A DNA stretch of 64,000 bases from Pseudomonadota bacterium (GCA_021325355.1 JAJPHI010000019.1:1-64000); one strand, 5' to 3'. Shown: positions 27,839 to 36,935, counted from the stretch's first letter. Numbers and translations: made by a program. Notes: generated by a model not told the origin, from the sequence alone.

Positions 27839-28562
27839 GGATTGCCGCGCCGCGGCGCATCGTCCCGCCGGATTCGTGTCGATCAGGGACGGCCGTCGAC
27901 ACCTGCTCATCCGTAATGAGCTGACGGGCGCCGCGCCTGCGATCCTCGATGCTTTCGCGACGCTGCGCCATAACTTCAGCGCGGCGCAGGGAAATCGCAA
28001 GAGCGGGATGAGGCTCGAGCTCGACGGCCAACCGCCACTCTTCGTCAGGCGATCGAAGCGCGGCGGTTTCCTCCGACATTTTGTCGACGACCTCTATCTT
28101 GGCTTTCAGCCCCGCGTCGTGCGCGAGATCGGAATTGCCGAAGTCGCGGAGGCGCGCGGCATTCCCGTCGCCCGATCGATGGGCGCGATCATCCAGACGC
28201 TCGCTCCGGCCGTCTATCGCGCCGCCCTCATCACCGCGGCGCTGACCGGGCGGACGCTGTGGGATCTGCTTGCCGACAATCCTGATCGAGCGGCCCTCGC
28301 GCCCGTCGTGGCCGCAACTCGCGCGGCCCTTGCGCAGATGCATCAGGGCGGTCTGGCCCACGCCGACCTGAACCTGCATAACCTTTTCGTGACCGGCGAC
28401 GCCGATTCATGCCGCGTGGTAATCCTCGACCTTGACAAGGCGCGTCTATACCCCGGTCCCCTCCCGGCGCGGGTCCGCCGACGGCATTTGCGGCGTCTGC
28501 TGCGCTCGCGAGCCAAACTCGATCGCGTCTGCCCATGGTTCGATCCTCGCGAGCTGTTTTGA
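27816..28562 (+). CDS. LPS-core (Kdo) kinase-like protein
   Basis: About 230-248 aa with the eukaryotic-like-kinase fold of the KdkA/WaaP family, which phosphorylates Kdo or heptose in the inner core. Key motifs are the catalytic loop GGLAHADLNLHNLFV, the metal-binding VVILDLDKARLY and the N-terminal RRSKRGGFLRHF. The ATG at 27816 overlaps the Trm112 gene; a GTG at 27876 is an alternative start. A single-Kdo core with Kdo phosphorylation would fit, but Kdo versus heptose specificity cannot be read here. It is the last gene of the lipid A operon, convergent with the GFA gene 2 bp away. Confidence 0.82.
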   Translation: MKRRSCREDCRAAAHRPAGFVSIRDGRRHLLIRNELTGAAPAILDAFATLRHNFSAAQGNRKSGMRLELDGQPPLFVRRSKRGGFLRHFVDDLYLGFQPRVVREIGIAEVAEARGIPVARSMGAIIQTLAPAVYRAALITAALTGRTLWDLLADNPDRAALAPVVAATRAALAQMHQGGLAHADLNLHNLFVTGDADSCRVVILDLDKARLYPGPLPARVRRRHLRRLLRSRAKLDRVCPWFDPRELF

Positions 28563-28564
28563 AC

Positions 28565-29056
28565 TTATCCCCGCGCCGCGCGCGGCCTGGTTGCGGCGGG
28601 ACGCCGACCAAGGCGTTCGAGGCTCGCTGCGGACCAGACCTGCTCCAGCCTGTAAAATGAACGAAAAGCCGGCACACCCTCCGGAAGAACAACCCACGGC
28701 AACTTGCTCCGCGTGAAGATATGGACATCGGGCGTGACGCTCGCCGGCCGCTCGAGAGTCCCGGCGCGCACGAAGACAAAATTGTCCGAAGCGCCGCCGT
28801 AAACACTCCACAGGTAGGTGCCGCATGCGCCGCAGAAGAACACGTCGTGCCGGCGACCACTGCCGCCCTGGAGCGTGAACGACTGCGGCGCCGGACCCGC
28901 CGCTTCAAGAAACTTGCGCTCGATCCAGAGGTTGATCACGAAGGCGCTGCCGGTGATCCGCTGGCAGTCGCGACAATGGCACGCATGCACGATCAACGGC
29001 TTGGCCCGCAATCTGTATGTGATCGCTCTGCACGCGCATCTGCCGGTCAGCGCCAT
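28565..29056 (-). CDS. GFA family (zinc-binding, Mss4-like fold) protein
   Basis: 163-aa member of the GFA family named after glutathione-dependent formaldehyde-activating enzyme. Zinc-ligand cysteines are in GRCACRAITY, HACHCRDCQRITGS and FFCGACGTYLW. The enzymatic role of most members is unproven. Monocistronic or paired with the VOC gene 52 bp upstream on the same strand. The C-terminal tail (RRPAATRPRAARG) is basic and probably disordered. Confidence 0.88.
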   Translation of the reverse strand: MALTGRCACRAITYRLRAKPLIVHACHCRDCQRITGSAFVINLWIERKFLEAAGPAPQSFTLQGGSGRRHDVFFCGACGTYLWSVYGGASDNFVFVRAGTLERPASVTPDVHIFTRSKLPWVVLPEGVPAFRSFYRLEQVWSAASLERLGRRPAATRPRAARG

Positions 29057-29108
29057 ACAATCCTCCTGATGGGTCTACCTGCGTCGAAAATCGACGGTTT
29101 TAGGTCCC

Positions 29109-29480
29109 CTACCGTCCGCAGTAGGCCTCGAGGCGGTAGCCATCCGGATCCACGATGAAGGCAGCATAGTAGTTGTCGCCGTAATCCTGTCGCAGTCCCG
29201 GCGCGCCGTTGTCGTGTCCACCCGCCTTCAGCGCCGCTCCATAAAAGCGATCGACCTGCGCGCGATCGGCGGCGTCGAGGCACAAATGCAGGCCCGACTC
29301 CGGATCCGCCGGTACCGGCTTCGCCACCCGCAACACCCAGAGTTCCGGGCTTTCGGCGCCGTAACCGAGCGCCTCGGGACTGTCGTAGAGCCGCTTGTAG
29401 CCAAGCGCGCCGAGCGCAACGTCGTAGAACTCTCCGGCTCGCGCCAGGTCCCGGACACCGATTGATACATGACTGATCAT
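29109..29480 (-). CDS. VOC family (glyoxalase-like) protein
   Basis: 123-aa vicinal-oxygen-chelate fold protein with two beta-alpha-beta-beta-beta modules. ISHVSIGVRDLARAGEFYD is the first module, with a metal-ligand His. AAFIVDPDGYRLEAYC near the end carries the second-module Glu. Such proteins include dioxygenases, glyoxalases and antibiotic-resistance binding proteins; the specific role is unknown. It diverges from the CGNR regulator across a palindromic operator, suggesting co-regulation. Confidence 0.88.
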   Translation of the reverse strand: MISHVSIGVRDLARAGEFYDVALGALGYKRLYDSPEALGYGAESPELWVLRVAKPVPADPESGLHLCLDAADRAQVDRFYGAALKAGGHDNGAPGLRQDYGDNYYAAFIVDPDGYRLEAYCGR

Positions 29481-29534
29481 TCTGTCTCCTCCTAACTGTT
29501 TTACCGGTTAGATAGTTAAATAGCTGGTCAAGAC

Positions 29535-29549
29535 GTGGTTGTCAACCAC
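29535..29549. promoter_or_regulatory. Perfect 15-bp palindrome in divergent promoter
   Basis: GTGGTTG-T-CAACCAC is a perfect 7-1-7 palindrome in the 90-bp gap between the VOC gene and the CGNR gene, 21 bp before the CGNR start. Related GGTTA/TGGTT sequences flank it on both sides. It is a good candidate operator for the CGNR protein acting on both genes. Confidence 0.55.
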
Positions 29550-29570
29550 TGGAATGGTTAGAATTGCCCC

Positions 29571-30209
29571 ATGCCCGACAGCGATTCGACCGCGCTCCAT
29601 GTCACGACGACGCCGACCCTATGCGTCGATTTCGTCAACACGCTCGCCTGGCGGGGCAGCGCGGCCGTGGAGAGCCTGCATCGCCTCGACGACGTGATTG
29701 ACTGGCTCGTGGCAAATCAGGCCGTCGCCCCTGACCAGCGCGCGGCGATCGTCGGCCCGCACGCGCCGCCCTCGGGCTCGGCGCGGGCGGCAGATCTGCT
29801 CAGGGCGATTCGCGAAGCGCGTGAGGCGCTTTATCGGAGTCTGCGCGCCGTGGCTTCAGGTGATGCTCCGGCGGAGAAGGCGATCAGGGAGCTTTGCGAT
29901 CTGATAAATACGGCGCCGCCGCGCCGGCGCGTGATCGCCGTTACCAGTCGCTTCGAGTGGGAACTCGACGCCCGCAGCAGCAGCGCCGCGCTTATCCTCG
30001 CGCCGATCCTCTGGTCGGCCGCGGACCTGCTCGTCAGCGGAGCGTTTCGGAGGCTCCGCGAATGCGCGAATAATCGGTGTCTCTGGCTGTTTCTCGACGA
30101 CAGCCGAAGCGGCAGACGCCGATGGTGTTCGATGCAATCCTGCGGCAATCGCGCCAAAGCGCAACGCCACTACCAGCGCCGCAAGGACGCCGCTGAACCG
30201 GCCGCTTGA
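29571..30209 (+). CDS. CGNR zinc-finger / ABATE-domain regulator
   Basis: 212-aa protein. The N-terminal ABATE-type stress-sensing domain begins with LCVDFVNTLAWRG. The C-terminal CGNR zinc finger is RECANNRCLWLFLDDS followed by RRWCSMQSCGNRAKAQRHYQ, with four cysteines and the name-giving CGNR. Such proteins are putative DNA-binding regulators. It diverges from the VOC gene and likely binds the palindrome at 29535-29549. Confidence 0.88.
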   Translation: MPDSDSTALHVTTTPTLCVDFVNTLAWRGSAAVESLHRLDDVIDWLVANQAVAPDQRAAIVGPHAPPSGSARAADLLRAIREAREALYRSLRAVASGDAPAEKAIRELCDLINTAPPRRRVIAVTSRFEWELDARSSSAALILAPILWSAADLLVSGAFRRLRECANNRCLWLFLDDSRSGRRRWCSMQSCGNRAKAQRHYQRRKDAAEPAA

Positions 30210-30231
30210 GCGATCCTCCGACGCTGCGATT

Positions 30232-31881
30232 TCAGGCTGACGCGCTGAGCGCCTCGCGAATCATCGAGGACGAGCTGTCCACGATCTGTTCGAGATGGGC
30301 CGCGCTCCTGAAGCTCTCCGCGTAGAGCTTGTAAATGTCCTCCGTGCCTGACGGACGCACGGCGAACCATCCGCTTGCGGCAACCACTTTGATTCCGCCA
30401 AACGGCGAGTGGTTCCCGGGCGCCTGTGTCAGGCAGGCAAGCACCGGCTCACCTGCCAACTTGCCGTGTCCGACTGAACCGGGATCGAGCGTCGAAAAGC
30501 GGGCCTTTTCCTCGCGCGAGATCGGCGTGTCGATGCGCGTATAGTAGGCCTCGCCGAACTCTGCGAACAGTTCCCGCAGGTGTTCGCCGGGGTCTCGACC
30601 CGTCACCGCGGTGATTTCTGCCGCCAGCAGGCCCAGGATGAGCCCGTCTTTATCGGTCGTCCAGGTGGTGCCGTTGCGTCGCAGAAAGCTCGCTCCCGCG
30701 CTTTCTTCGCCGCCGAAACAACACGAGCCGTCGAACAGACCCGTCACGAACCATTTGAAACCCACCGGAACCTCGAACAGCCGCCGACCAAATTTCTGCA
30801 CGACGCGATCAATCAGCCCGCTCGAGACCATCGTCTTGCCAATACCTGCGCCGACGGGCCATCCGGGTCGATGGCTGACGAGATAAGCGATGGCGACGGC
30901 CAGATAGTAATTCGGATTCATCAACCCGACTGACGGCGTGACGATACCGTGGCGGTCCACGTCGGGATCATTCGCCCAGGCGACCGCGAAGCGATCCTTG
31001 ATTCTGACCAATCCCGCCATCGCATGCGGACTCGAACAATCCATCCGCAGCTTGCCGTCGTGATCCACCGTCATGAAGCCGAAGGCCGGATCAACCCGGG
31101 TGTTGACCACTTCGAGATCAAGCCCGTACTTGTCAGCGATCGGTTCCCAGTAATGGACGGCGGCTCCGCCGAGCGGATCGACCCCGAGCTTGAGGCGCGC
31201 GCGCCGGATGGCCTCCATGTCGATGACGTTCGCGAGGTCCTCAACGTAGGACCCGCGAAAATCGAAGCTATGGGTGGTCGATGCCGTCCGCGCCCGCTCA
31301 AGCGGCATCCGCGGGACGCCGCCGACGCCCGCGCGCAGCAGCTCATTGGCGCGCTTCTCAATCCATCCGGTGATGTCGGTGTCGGCCGGACCGCCGTTCG
31401 GCGGATTATACTTCAAACCGCCATCCTGCGGCGGATTATGCGACGGCGTGATTACGATACCGTCGGCCTCATTGCCGTGATTGGCCCGGTTGTACGCGAG
31501 AATGGCGCGCGAGATCGACGGCGTGGGCGTAAAACCACCGCCGTCCTGAACTACCGTCTCCGTGCCGTTGGCCGCCAACACCTCGAGCGCAGTCTCCTGC
31601 GCCGGTCCCGAGAGCGCATGCGTGTCCATCCCCATGAAGATCGGACCTGCGATGCCGCGAAGCCGGCGATAGTCGCAAATCGCCTGCGTAATCGCGATAA
31701 TATGGGCCTCGTTGAATGAACCGTTGAGCGACGTGCCGCGATGCCCGCTGGTGCCGAAGCTCACGCGCTGCAGCGGATCATCAGGTTCGGGCTGCGTCTC
31801 GTAATATTTCCGCACGAGGTTCGCGGGATCGATCAGCAGTTCGGCGGGCGCCGGTTGACCAGCCAGTGGATGGAGTTTCAT
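30232..31881 (-). CDS. pgm: Phosphoglucomutase, alpha-D-glucose-specific
   Basis: 549-aa phosphohexomutase interconverting glucose-1-P and glucose-6-P, feeding UDP-glucose and surface polysaccharide synthesis. Landmarks: [17 protein letters not shown] near the N-terminus, the phosphoserine loop [12 protein letters not shown], the metal loop [10 protein letters not shown], the sugar-binding [11 protein letters not shown] and the phosphate-binding [14 protein letters not shown]. Length equals the bacterial Pgm of about 546 aa. It is transcribed alone, convergent with the CGNR gene. Confidence 0.97.
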   Translation of the reverse strand: MKLHPLAGQPAPAELLIDPANLVRKYYETQPEPDDPLQRVSFGTSGHRGTSLNGSFNEAHIIAITQAICDYRRLRGIAGPIFMGMDTHALSGPAQETALEVLAANGTETVVQDGGGFTPTPSISRAILAYNRANHGNEADGIVITPSHNPPQDGGLKYNPPNGGPADTDITGWIEKRANELLRAGVGGVPRMPLERARTASTTHSFDFRGSYVEDLANVIDMEAIRRARLKLGVDPLGGAAVHYWEPIADKYGLDLEVVNTRVDPAFGFMTVDHDGKLRMDCSSPHAMAGLVRIKDRFAVAWANDPDVDRHGIVTPSVGLMNPNYYLAVAIAYLVSHRPGWPVGAGIGKTMVSSGLIDRVVQKFGRRLFEVPVGFKWFVTGLFDGSCCFGGEESAGASFLRRNGTTWTTDKDGLILGLLAAEITAVTGRDPGEHLRELFAEFGEAYYTRIDTPISREEKARFSTLDPGSVGHGKLAGEPVLACLTQAPGNHSPFGGIKVVAASGWFAVRPSGTEDIYKLYAESFRSAAHLEQIVDSSSSMIREALSASA

Positions 31882-32127
31882 GAGGAATGAACCATTGTCG
31901 TTCGTCCCTCAATCGCAATCAACTGAGCCGCTTCGGCGAGACGCCCGATCGGGCAGCCGACGCCTCCGGACTGCCGCCGCCCTGTAACGACAATTGCGCC
32001 GGCGCGTATCTAAGGCGTGATTGCTCAAGCAGGCCTTCCCTCGGCGCATCGTTTGCTCTGGAATGTTGTCGTCGGCATTTTTTAACGAGCTACCAGCTCA
32101 CAGACGCGCTGCCCTTATGAGGTTCCA

Positions 32128-33270
32128 ATGCTCAGGCGGATTCCTGGTTTGATAGAGCTCGCCGGACTGTCCCTTCTTCTGATGATGATCGTCTCGCCCG
32201 CTGCGACCATGGCGCAGATGGGCCGAGGGAACTCTATCAACGGCATTTTTGCGCTGGCGCCCCCCAATCGTCCGATTCCGGAGCAGATCTACGCCAACCC
32301 CAACGTCGATGGCGTTTCGATCCAGTACATCTGGATGGCAATCGAGCCCAGCGATGGTTTCTATAATTGGGGGCCGATCGATGATGCGATCCGGCAAGCG
32401 CAGGCGCACAACAAAAAGGTCTCGTTGAACATCACGCCGGCGATCTTCACGCCGCAATGGGTTTACGGTGCGGGCGCCCGCCGTTTCACCTTCCTCTGGG
32501 ATAAACCGTGGGGCTTCCCGCCCTGCAGCACTCAGGGCTTCCCGATACCGTGGGACGAAACCTACCAGGCCAAATGGACGGCCTTCGTGCGGGCCGTCGG
32601 TGCCCGCTACAGCGGCAACCCCGCGCTCGTCCTCGTCAAGATTCAGGGTATCAACGGTCAGACCTCCGAACTCCTGCTGCCCCATACCATGCCGGGCGGG
32701 AATCAATACGGTCGGCTGGTGCAGGAATGCCCCCAGCAGAACGACGATAACCAGACCTGGGTCTCGGCAGGTTATCGTCCGAGCAAAATCCTGAGCGCGT
32801 GGAAGAATGACGCTGCAACCTACGGCCAGGTTTTCCCCAACCAGCATCTGGTTATCGAAATCGGTCCCTGGGGTTTCCCGCCGATCGATGAAAACGGCAA
32901 CCTCCTCCAGGGTCGCATGGCCGATACGCACCTGCCGATGGAGATCGTCAACACCGGCCGCGAGATGTTCGATGGCCGCTTCGTCGTCCAGAATGACGGT
33001 TTGAATGCGGTTTGGGCGCCGCCGATGCTGACCCAGCTCGCGACCGTCGTGCCTATCGCCTTTCAAACCGCCTGGTTCGTCACCAATGATCCGAAGTGCC
33101 GCATGAATCACTTCCAGCAGCCGTGCGATGCGCAACAAATGATGCAATCGACGGTCAATCGCGGAATCGAATCAGGCGCCAAGTATATCGAGATCTACGG
33201 CAACGACGTGATGAATCCGCAGTTGCAGGGCATCCTCGCCGAGGCCCATCGCCGTCTCGACAGCCAATGA
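32128..33270 (+). CDS. Secreted glycoside-hydrolase-like (TIM-barrel) protein
   Basis: 380-aa exported protein with a signal peptide (LSLLLMMIVSPAATMAQ). The body resembles beta-galactosidase/GH42- or GH5-like barrels: GVSIQYIWMAIEPSDGFYNW, DDAIRQAQAHNKKVSLNITP, VLVKIQGINGQTSE, LVIEIGPWGFPP, YIEIYGNDVMNP. A Glu in VIEIGP or IEIYGND is a plausible catalytic residue, but no characterised subfamily is recognised. A GAGG ribosome-binding site precedes the ATG. The substrate may be a plant or self-made polysaccharide. It stands alone, followed by a strong hairpin. Confidence 0.7.
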   Translation: MLRRIPGLIELAGLSLLLMMIVSPAATMAQMGRGNSINGIFALAPPNRPIPEQIYANPNVDGVSIQYIWMAIEPSDGFYNWGPIDDAIRQAQAHNKKVSLNITPAIFTPQWVYGAGARRFTFLWDKPWGFPPCSTQGFPIPWDETYQAKWTAFVRAVGARYSGNPALVLVKIQGINGQTSELLLPHTMPGGNQYGRLVQECPQQNDDNQTWVSAGYRPSKILSAWKNDAATYGQVFPNQHLVIEIGPWGFPPIDENGNLLQGRMADTHLPMEIVNTGREMFDGRFVVQNDGLNAVWAPPMLTQLATVVPIAFQTAWFVTNDPKCRMNHFQQPCDAQQMMQSTVNRGIESGAKYIEIYGNDVMNPQLQGILAEAHRRLDSQ

Positions 33271-33319
33271 TGAACCTGCGCTTGAAAGCGATCGGACATG
33301 ACGGTCACCCGCGCTCATC

Positions 33320-33349
33320 ACGGCGCCGCCCTGTAAACGGCGGCGCCGT
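33320..33349 (+). terminator. Strong GC hairpin after the glycosidase-like gene
   Basis: An 11-bp perfect inverted repeat (ACGGCGCCGCC / GGCGGCGCCGT) with the 8-base loop CTGTAAAC, 50 bp after the stop codon. No T-run follows, so it is a processing or non-canonical terminator hairpin rather than a standard intrinsic terminator. Confidence 0.5.
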
Positions 33350-33350
33350 T

Positions 33351-33482
33351 CCACGCGTCTAAGGAGCCGGGGCAAACCTCCGGTCGGAAGCCCGACGGAC
33401 GCTTATACGACCCCAAGGCGGGGGTACCTTCCCGTTAACCGAGAAGGCACTTTGTTTGGTGTTGTCGGCGCCGTCGGGCTTC
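33351..33482 (+). ncRNA. Unassigned structured leader-like RNA with competing stems
   Basis: A gene-free segment rich in short stems. GGGGCAAACC (33369-33378) and GGACGC (33397-33402) flank a hairpin (GTCGG/CCGAC, 33383-33395), an order reminiscent of the cyclic-di-GMP-I (GEMM) aptamer core, but the following AAAGCC is absent. GAAGCCCGACGG (33387-33398) is perfectly complementary over 12 bases to CCGTCGGGCTTC (33471-33482), so the local hairpin and the long-range stem are mutually exclusive, as in a switch. CCTTC/GAAGG adds an internal hairpin. The nearest downstream plus-strand gene is the repeat-rich membrane protein at 33928. Assignment to any known class is not secure. Confidence 0.35.
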
Positions 33483-33577
33483 ACCTTCCAGCCTTATCAG
33501 CGATCAGTGGAACTGTATCGGGCGGTGATGGGCCGCAAAACGTCAGTCGTACTGCTCGATGAGCGCGCCGGCGAAGC

Positions 33578-33793
33578 TCATTCGCCTGCGCGCCGACACT
33601 CGGCTTCACGAATCAGGTTGACATAGCCGAACGGCGGCTGAACGCCGTCGAGCGTCAGGCTCTTGAGGCGCTCCAGATGCGTCGCGGTCGCGCCGAGGAT
33701 GCGGGCGACCGCGGCTGCGCCCTCGGTCGAAAGGTCATAGTCGTAGAGCGCGCGCGCGAGGTTGCTTACGGCGTCGGCGGTTACTCGTGCCAT
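33578..33793 (-). CDS. Small hypothetical protein
   Basis: A 71-aa mostly helical, soluble protein (MARVTADAVSNLARALYDYD, then ATATHLERLKSLTLDGVQPP). No signal peptide, membrane segment or metal motif. No family is recognised; it vaguely resembles small alpha-helical partner subunits found near amidases, which is not enough for a call. It is divergent from the large membrane protein gene. Confidence 0.45.
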   Translation of the reverse strand: MARVTADAVSNLARALYDYDLSTEGAAAVARILGATATHLERLKSLTLDGVQPPFGYVNLIREAECRRAGE

Positions 33794-33927
33794 TTCATCG
33801 ACACTCCGTTGATCTCTCCATCAAGGTAGGGCGACGGGCGGCGCAAAGCGAGGGACGCGGCGATTCGTTAAGACCGCCACTCGGCAAAATCGTTCCATCA
33901 TGACTTAAACCCTGTTATTGGTCGGCG

Positions 33928-36555
33928 ATGTTCGCTCAACATTTCAATCCAAAGCTAATGCTACCGGCGCTCTGCGCACTCCTCATGATGGCAGGGGATC
34001 TCTGTCACCATCCGGTAGCGAGCTGGGCAGCCGAGCCGTCGCTGGCGCAGATTGCGATCGCGCGGTTTCCACATCTCACTCAGTGTGACAGCAGACTGAT
34101 CGCGGCCGCGGCCTCCGGCAGCGTCGCGTATTGCGGGAAGCATCAGAGCGAACAGGACCAATTGCCGGCAGCGAGTGCGACGCGCGATCCGTCGTATATC
34201 CTCGACGCCGCGGTGGTCCGATGGCTGATCGCCAATCCGGATGCGGCAAAGCATGTCGATTCGGCGGGAATTCGCGTCGAGGGCGCGCTGATACCCAACC
34301 AGCTCGACCTGACGAATGTTACGGTTCCGATCGCGCTGAGCTTTGCGAACACCCGATTTTTGAAAGCGCTCGAGGTAGGTGGGGCGGAACTGGTCGCTCT
34401 CCACCTGGAAGGCAGCGCGATGCCGGGGCTGGTGGCGAGCGACGCGATCATTCGCAACGATCTCAACCTGACCGATGCCGTGGTCAATGGCGCCGTGGAT
34501 CTGGCCGACGCACAGATTCAGGGGGACTTGGATGCCGATGGCGGCCGGTTCAGCAATCCGAGCGACCTGGCGATCAATGCCGAGGGCCTACACGTCGGCG
34601 GACGCGTCTATCTGGAAGATCCCTTTTCAGCTATCGGCCGCGTCGAATTCCAAAGCGCGATCATCGGCGGCGACCTTTATGCCAACGGCGCCAAGTTCGA
34701 CGGCCGCTTCACTCCTCCGAATGGTAAAGCGATCGCTGGCGACGCGCTCGCGGGCGACGGCCTGAAAGTTCAGGACATCTGGATCGAGGGCGTCGTAACT
34801 CATGGCAAAGTGCACTTTTACGACGCCGAGATAGCCGGCGACCTGATCGGCAATGGCGCCGTCTTCCTAAGTCACGATGATGACGCCTTGACCGCTGATC
34901 GGATCAAGGTGCACGGCGGCATTTTTCTGAAGGGGATCGGCGCGGACGGCCAGGTGCGCTTCAGCGGGGCTGAACTCGGCGGCGACCTGACCTGCGATGG
35001 TGCCCTGCTTTACAATCCTGACGGCGCATATGCTCTAAACGGCGACGACCTCAAGGCCAAGGAGGTGTTTCTCCAGAAGGGCCCCAAAGAACGGTTCCGG
35101 GCAATCGGCAAGGTCAGCTTCAACGGCGCGGACATAAGCGGCGACTTCAACGTCGACGGCGGCGACTTCGAGAATCCGGGCGGCGACGCGCTGAACGCCA
35201 ACAATCTGAAAGCGTACAACTTCTTCGCTTCTTACACCGACGATCCGAAATTCCCCTTCAAAGCCATCGGCCGCGTCAGCATGGAGTCAGCCGACCTCGG
35301 CGGCGATGCGATTTTCTTCGGCGCGCAATTACAAAACGAGGGTGGTGACGCCCTCAATGCCGATGACCTGAAGGCGCGCAATGTCTACCTCGCTTCGGAC
35401 TTCAGGAGCGTCGGCCGGGTGAGCCTCACCGGAGCGACGCTCAGTGGCGAACTGGCGTGCGCGGGGGGTCAGTTTCGTAATCCTAAAGGCGCGGCGCTCG
35501 ACGCTACCGGCGCGGATATCCGCGGCTTGTTCGATGCTGATGGAGCGGTGTTCAGCGGCGCCAGGGGCGCAGCGGCGATCAGCGCCGAAGAGATGAAGGT
35601 GGCGCGCAGCGTCCATCTTCGTCTCGGGTTTATCGCCAATGGCACCGTCGATCTGCACGGCTCCCAGATCGGCGGCGATCTGAGCTGCAGCGGGGCCCGG
35701 TTCGGCGCTCCGTTGGATGCCAAGGGCTCGGATCCGGCGGGAGTCGCGCTCGAGGCTGAGCGCACTGAAATCGGCGGCAACGTCCTGCTGTCGGACGCTA
35801 GCCCCAAAGACCGTTTCGATGCGCACGGGGCGCTGGACTTCGTCGGCGCCGATATCAAGGGCTATATGGCCGATCTGAATAACGGCGGCCCTTATCAGCT
35901 CGACCTCGAGTACGCGCACCTAAACGGCACTTTTTACGACCAGCAGACGAGCTGGCCGGCGCCGAACAATCTGAAGCTGGACGGCTTCGTTTATGACGGC
36001 TTCGGTCCTGATTCGACCACCACCGCTTACGACCGCCTGAAATGGCTCAGCCTGCAGCCGCACGATCGATTTCGCGCGCAACCCTACGAAAAACTCGCCG
36101 AGGTCCTGCGCGAGAGCGGCGATGATTCAGGGGCGCGGCGCGTGATGATCGCGATGGAGCGGGATCGCCGATCCGGCGTGTCAAATCCGTTGCGCCGCTT
36201 GTGGAACTGGCTCTTATGGCTCTTTATCGGTTATGGCTACGACATCTGGCGCGCCGTCTGGGCCAGCGCCTTCCTGATCGTGATCGGCTCCGCGCTGTTT
36301 ACCTGGGGCGGGCGCCGCGGCTGGATCAAACCGACCGCCGAGCATCCCGATCATTACAAGCCGTTCAACGGCTTCATCTATTCGCTGGAGACCCTGCTGC
36401 CGTTCGTCGATCTCTATCAGGCCAAACACTGGCTGCCGGACGCGCAATCGCGCGCCGGCCGGAATATCCGCCGCTACCTGTGGATCCACACCCTGCTCGG
36501 CTGGTTCCTCACCACCATGATTATCGCCGGCGTGTCCGGCGTCGTGCAGAAGTGA
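33928..36555 (+). CDS. Large repeat-containing membrane protein
   Basis: 875 aa. A signal peptide or anchor lies at the start (LMLPALCALLMMAGDLCHHP). Residues about 110-690 are built of degenerate repeats of roughly 40-45 residues, patterned as IGRVSFNGADISGDFNVDGG followed by FENPGGDALNANNLKA. These recall pentapeptide/bactofilin-like solenoids forming a beta-helix. The C-terminus has membrane helices near 757-785 and 855-873, around a segment (FNGFIYSLETLLPFVDLYQ) also seen in proteins sometimes annotated as membrane-associated oxidoreductases. No enzymatic motif is seen, so it may be an envelope scaffold or channel-like protein. It is convergent with panD and 6 bp from it. Confidence 0.7.
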   Translation: MFAQHFNPKLMLPALCALLMMAGDLCHHPVASWAAEPSLAQIAIARFPHLTQCDSRLIAAAASGSVAYCGKHQSEQDQLPAASATRDPSYILDAAVVRWLIANPDAAKHVDSAGIRVEGALIPNQLDLTNVTVPIALSFANTRFLKALEVGGAELVALHLEGSAMPGLVASDAIIRNDLNLTDAVVNGAVDLADAQIQGDLDADGGRFSNPSDLAINAEGLHVGGRVYLEDPFSAIGRVEFQSAIIGGDLYANGAKFDGRFTPPNGKAIAGDALAGDGLKVQDIWIEGVVTHGKVHFYDAEIAGDLIGNGAVFLSHDDDALTADRIKVHGGIFLKGIGADGQVRFSGAELGGDLTCDGALLYNPDGAYALNGDDLKAKEVFLQKGPKERFRAIGKVSFNGADISGDFNVDGGDFENPGGDALNANNLKAYNFFASYTDDPKFPFKAIGRVSMESADLGGDAIFFGAQLQNEGGDALNADDLKARNVYLASDFRSVGRVSLTGATLSGELACAGGQFRNPKGAALDATGADIRGLFDADGAVFSGARGAAAISAEEMKVARSVHLRLGFIANGTVDLHGSQIGGDLSCSGARFGAPLDAKGSDPAGVALEAERTEIGGNVLLSDASPKDRFDAHGALDFVGADIKGYMADLNNGGPYQLDLEYAHLNGTFYDQQTSWPAPNNLKLDGFVYDGFGPDSTTTAYDRLKWLSLQPHDRFRAQPYEKLAEVLRESGDDSGARRVMIAMERDRRSGVSNPLRRLWNWLLWLFIGYGYDIWRAVWASAFLIVIGSALFTWGGRRGWIKPTAEHPDHYKPFNGFIYSLETLLPFVDLYQAKHWLPDAQSRAGRNIRRYLWIHTLLGWFLTTMIIAGVSGVVQK

Positions 36556-36561
36556 ACGGGC

Positions 36562-36930
36562 TCAGCCGGTTTGAGCCAGGCGGAGTTCACGCGGCCGATT
36601 GTGCTCATCGACGTGGATCACGGTCGGTTGATGGCGGCCGGCGGCCGCCTCGTCCATCGGGGCAAACGTCGCCACGATAATGATATCGCCGGGTTTGCCG
36701 CGTAAGGCCGCGGCGCCATTGAGGGCGACTTCGCCCGATCCGGCCGGCGCTTTTATCGCGTAGGTCTCGAGCCGCTCGCCGTTGCTGACGTTCCACACGT
36801 GAACCTGCTCGTACTCGAGGATGCCGGCCGCATCGAGCAGATTCGCATCGATCCCGATACTGCCTTCATAGTCCGGATCAGCGCCGGTCAGACGCAGTCG
36901 ATGAAGCTTGGCGCGCAACATTATCCGCAT
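36562..36930 (-). CDS. panD: Aspartate 1-decarboxylase PanD
   Basis: 122-aa pyruvoyl-dependent enzyme making beta-alanine for pantothenate. The self-cleavage site is Gly23-Ser24 in YEGSIGIDANLLDAAGI; Ser24 becomes the pyruvoyl group. LNGAAALRGKPGDIIIVATFA is the conserved C-terminal part. An AGG ribosome-binding site precedes the ATG at 36930, only 5 bases after the panC stop. It is the last gene of panB-panC-panD on the minus strand. Confidence 0.96.
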   Translation of the reverse strand: MRIMLRAKLHRLRLTGADPDYEGSIGIDANLLDAAGILEYEQVHVWNVSNGERLETYAIKAPAGSGEVALNGAAALRGKPGDIIIVATFAPMDEAAAGRHQPTVIHVDEHNRPRELRLAQTG

Positions 36931-36935
36931 TCTCG

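Noticed and set aside
30949-31719. Plus-strand frame of 256 codons antisense to pgm
   Set aside because: No domain or ribosome-binding site; the minus strand carries all phosphoglucomutase motifs.
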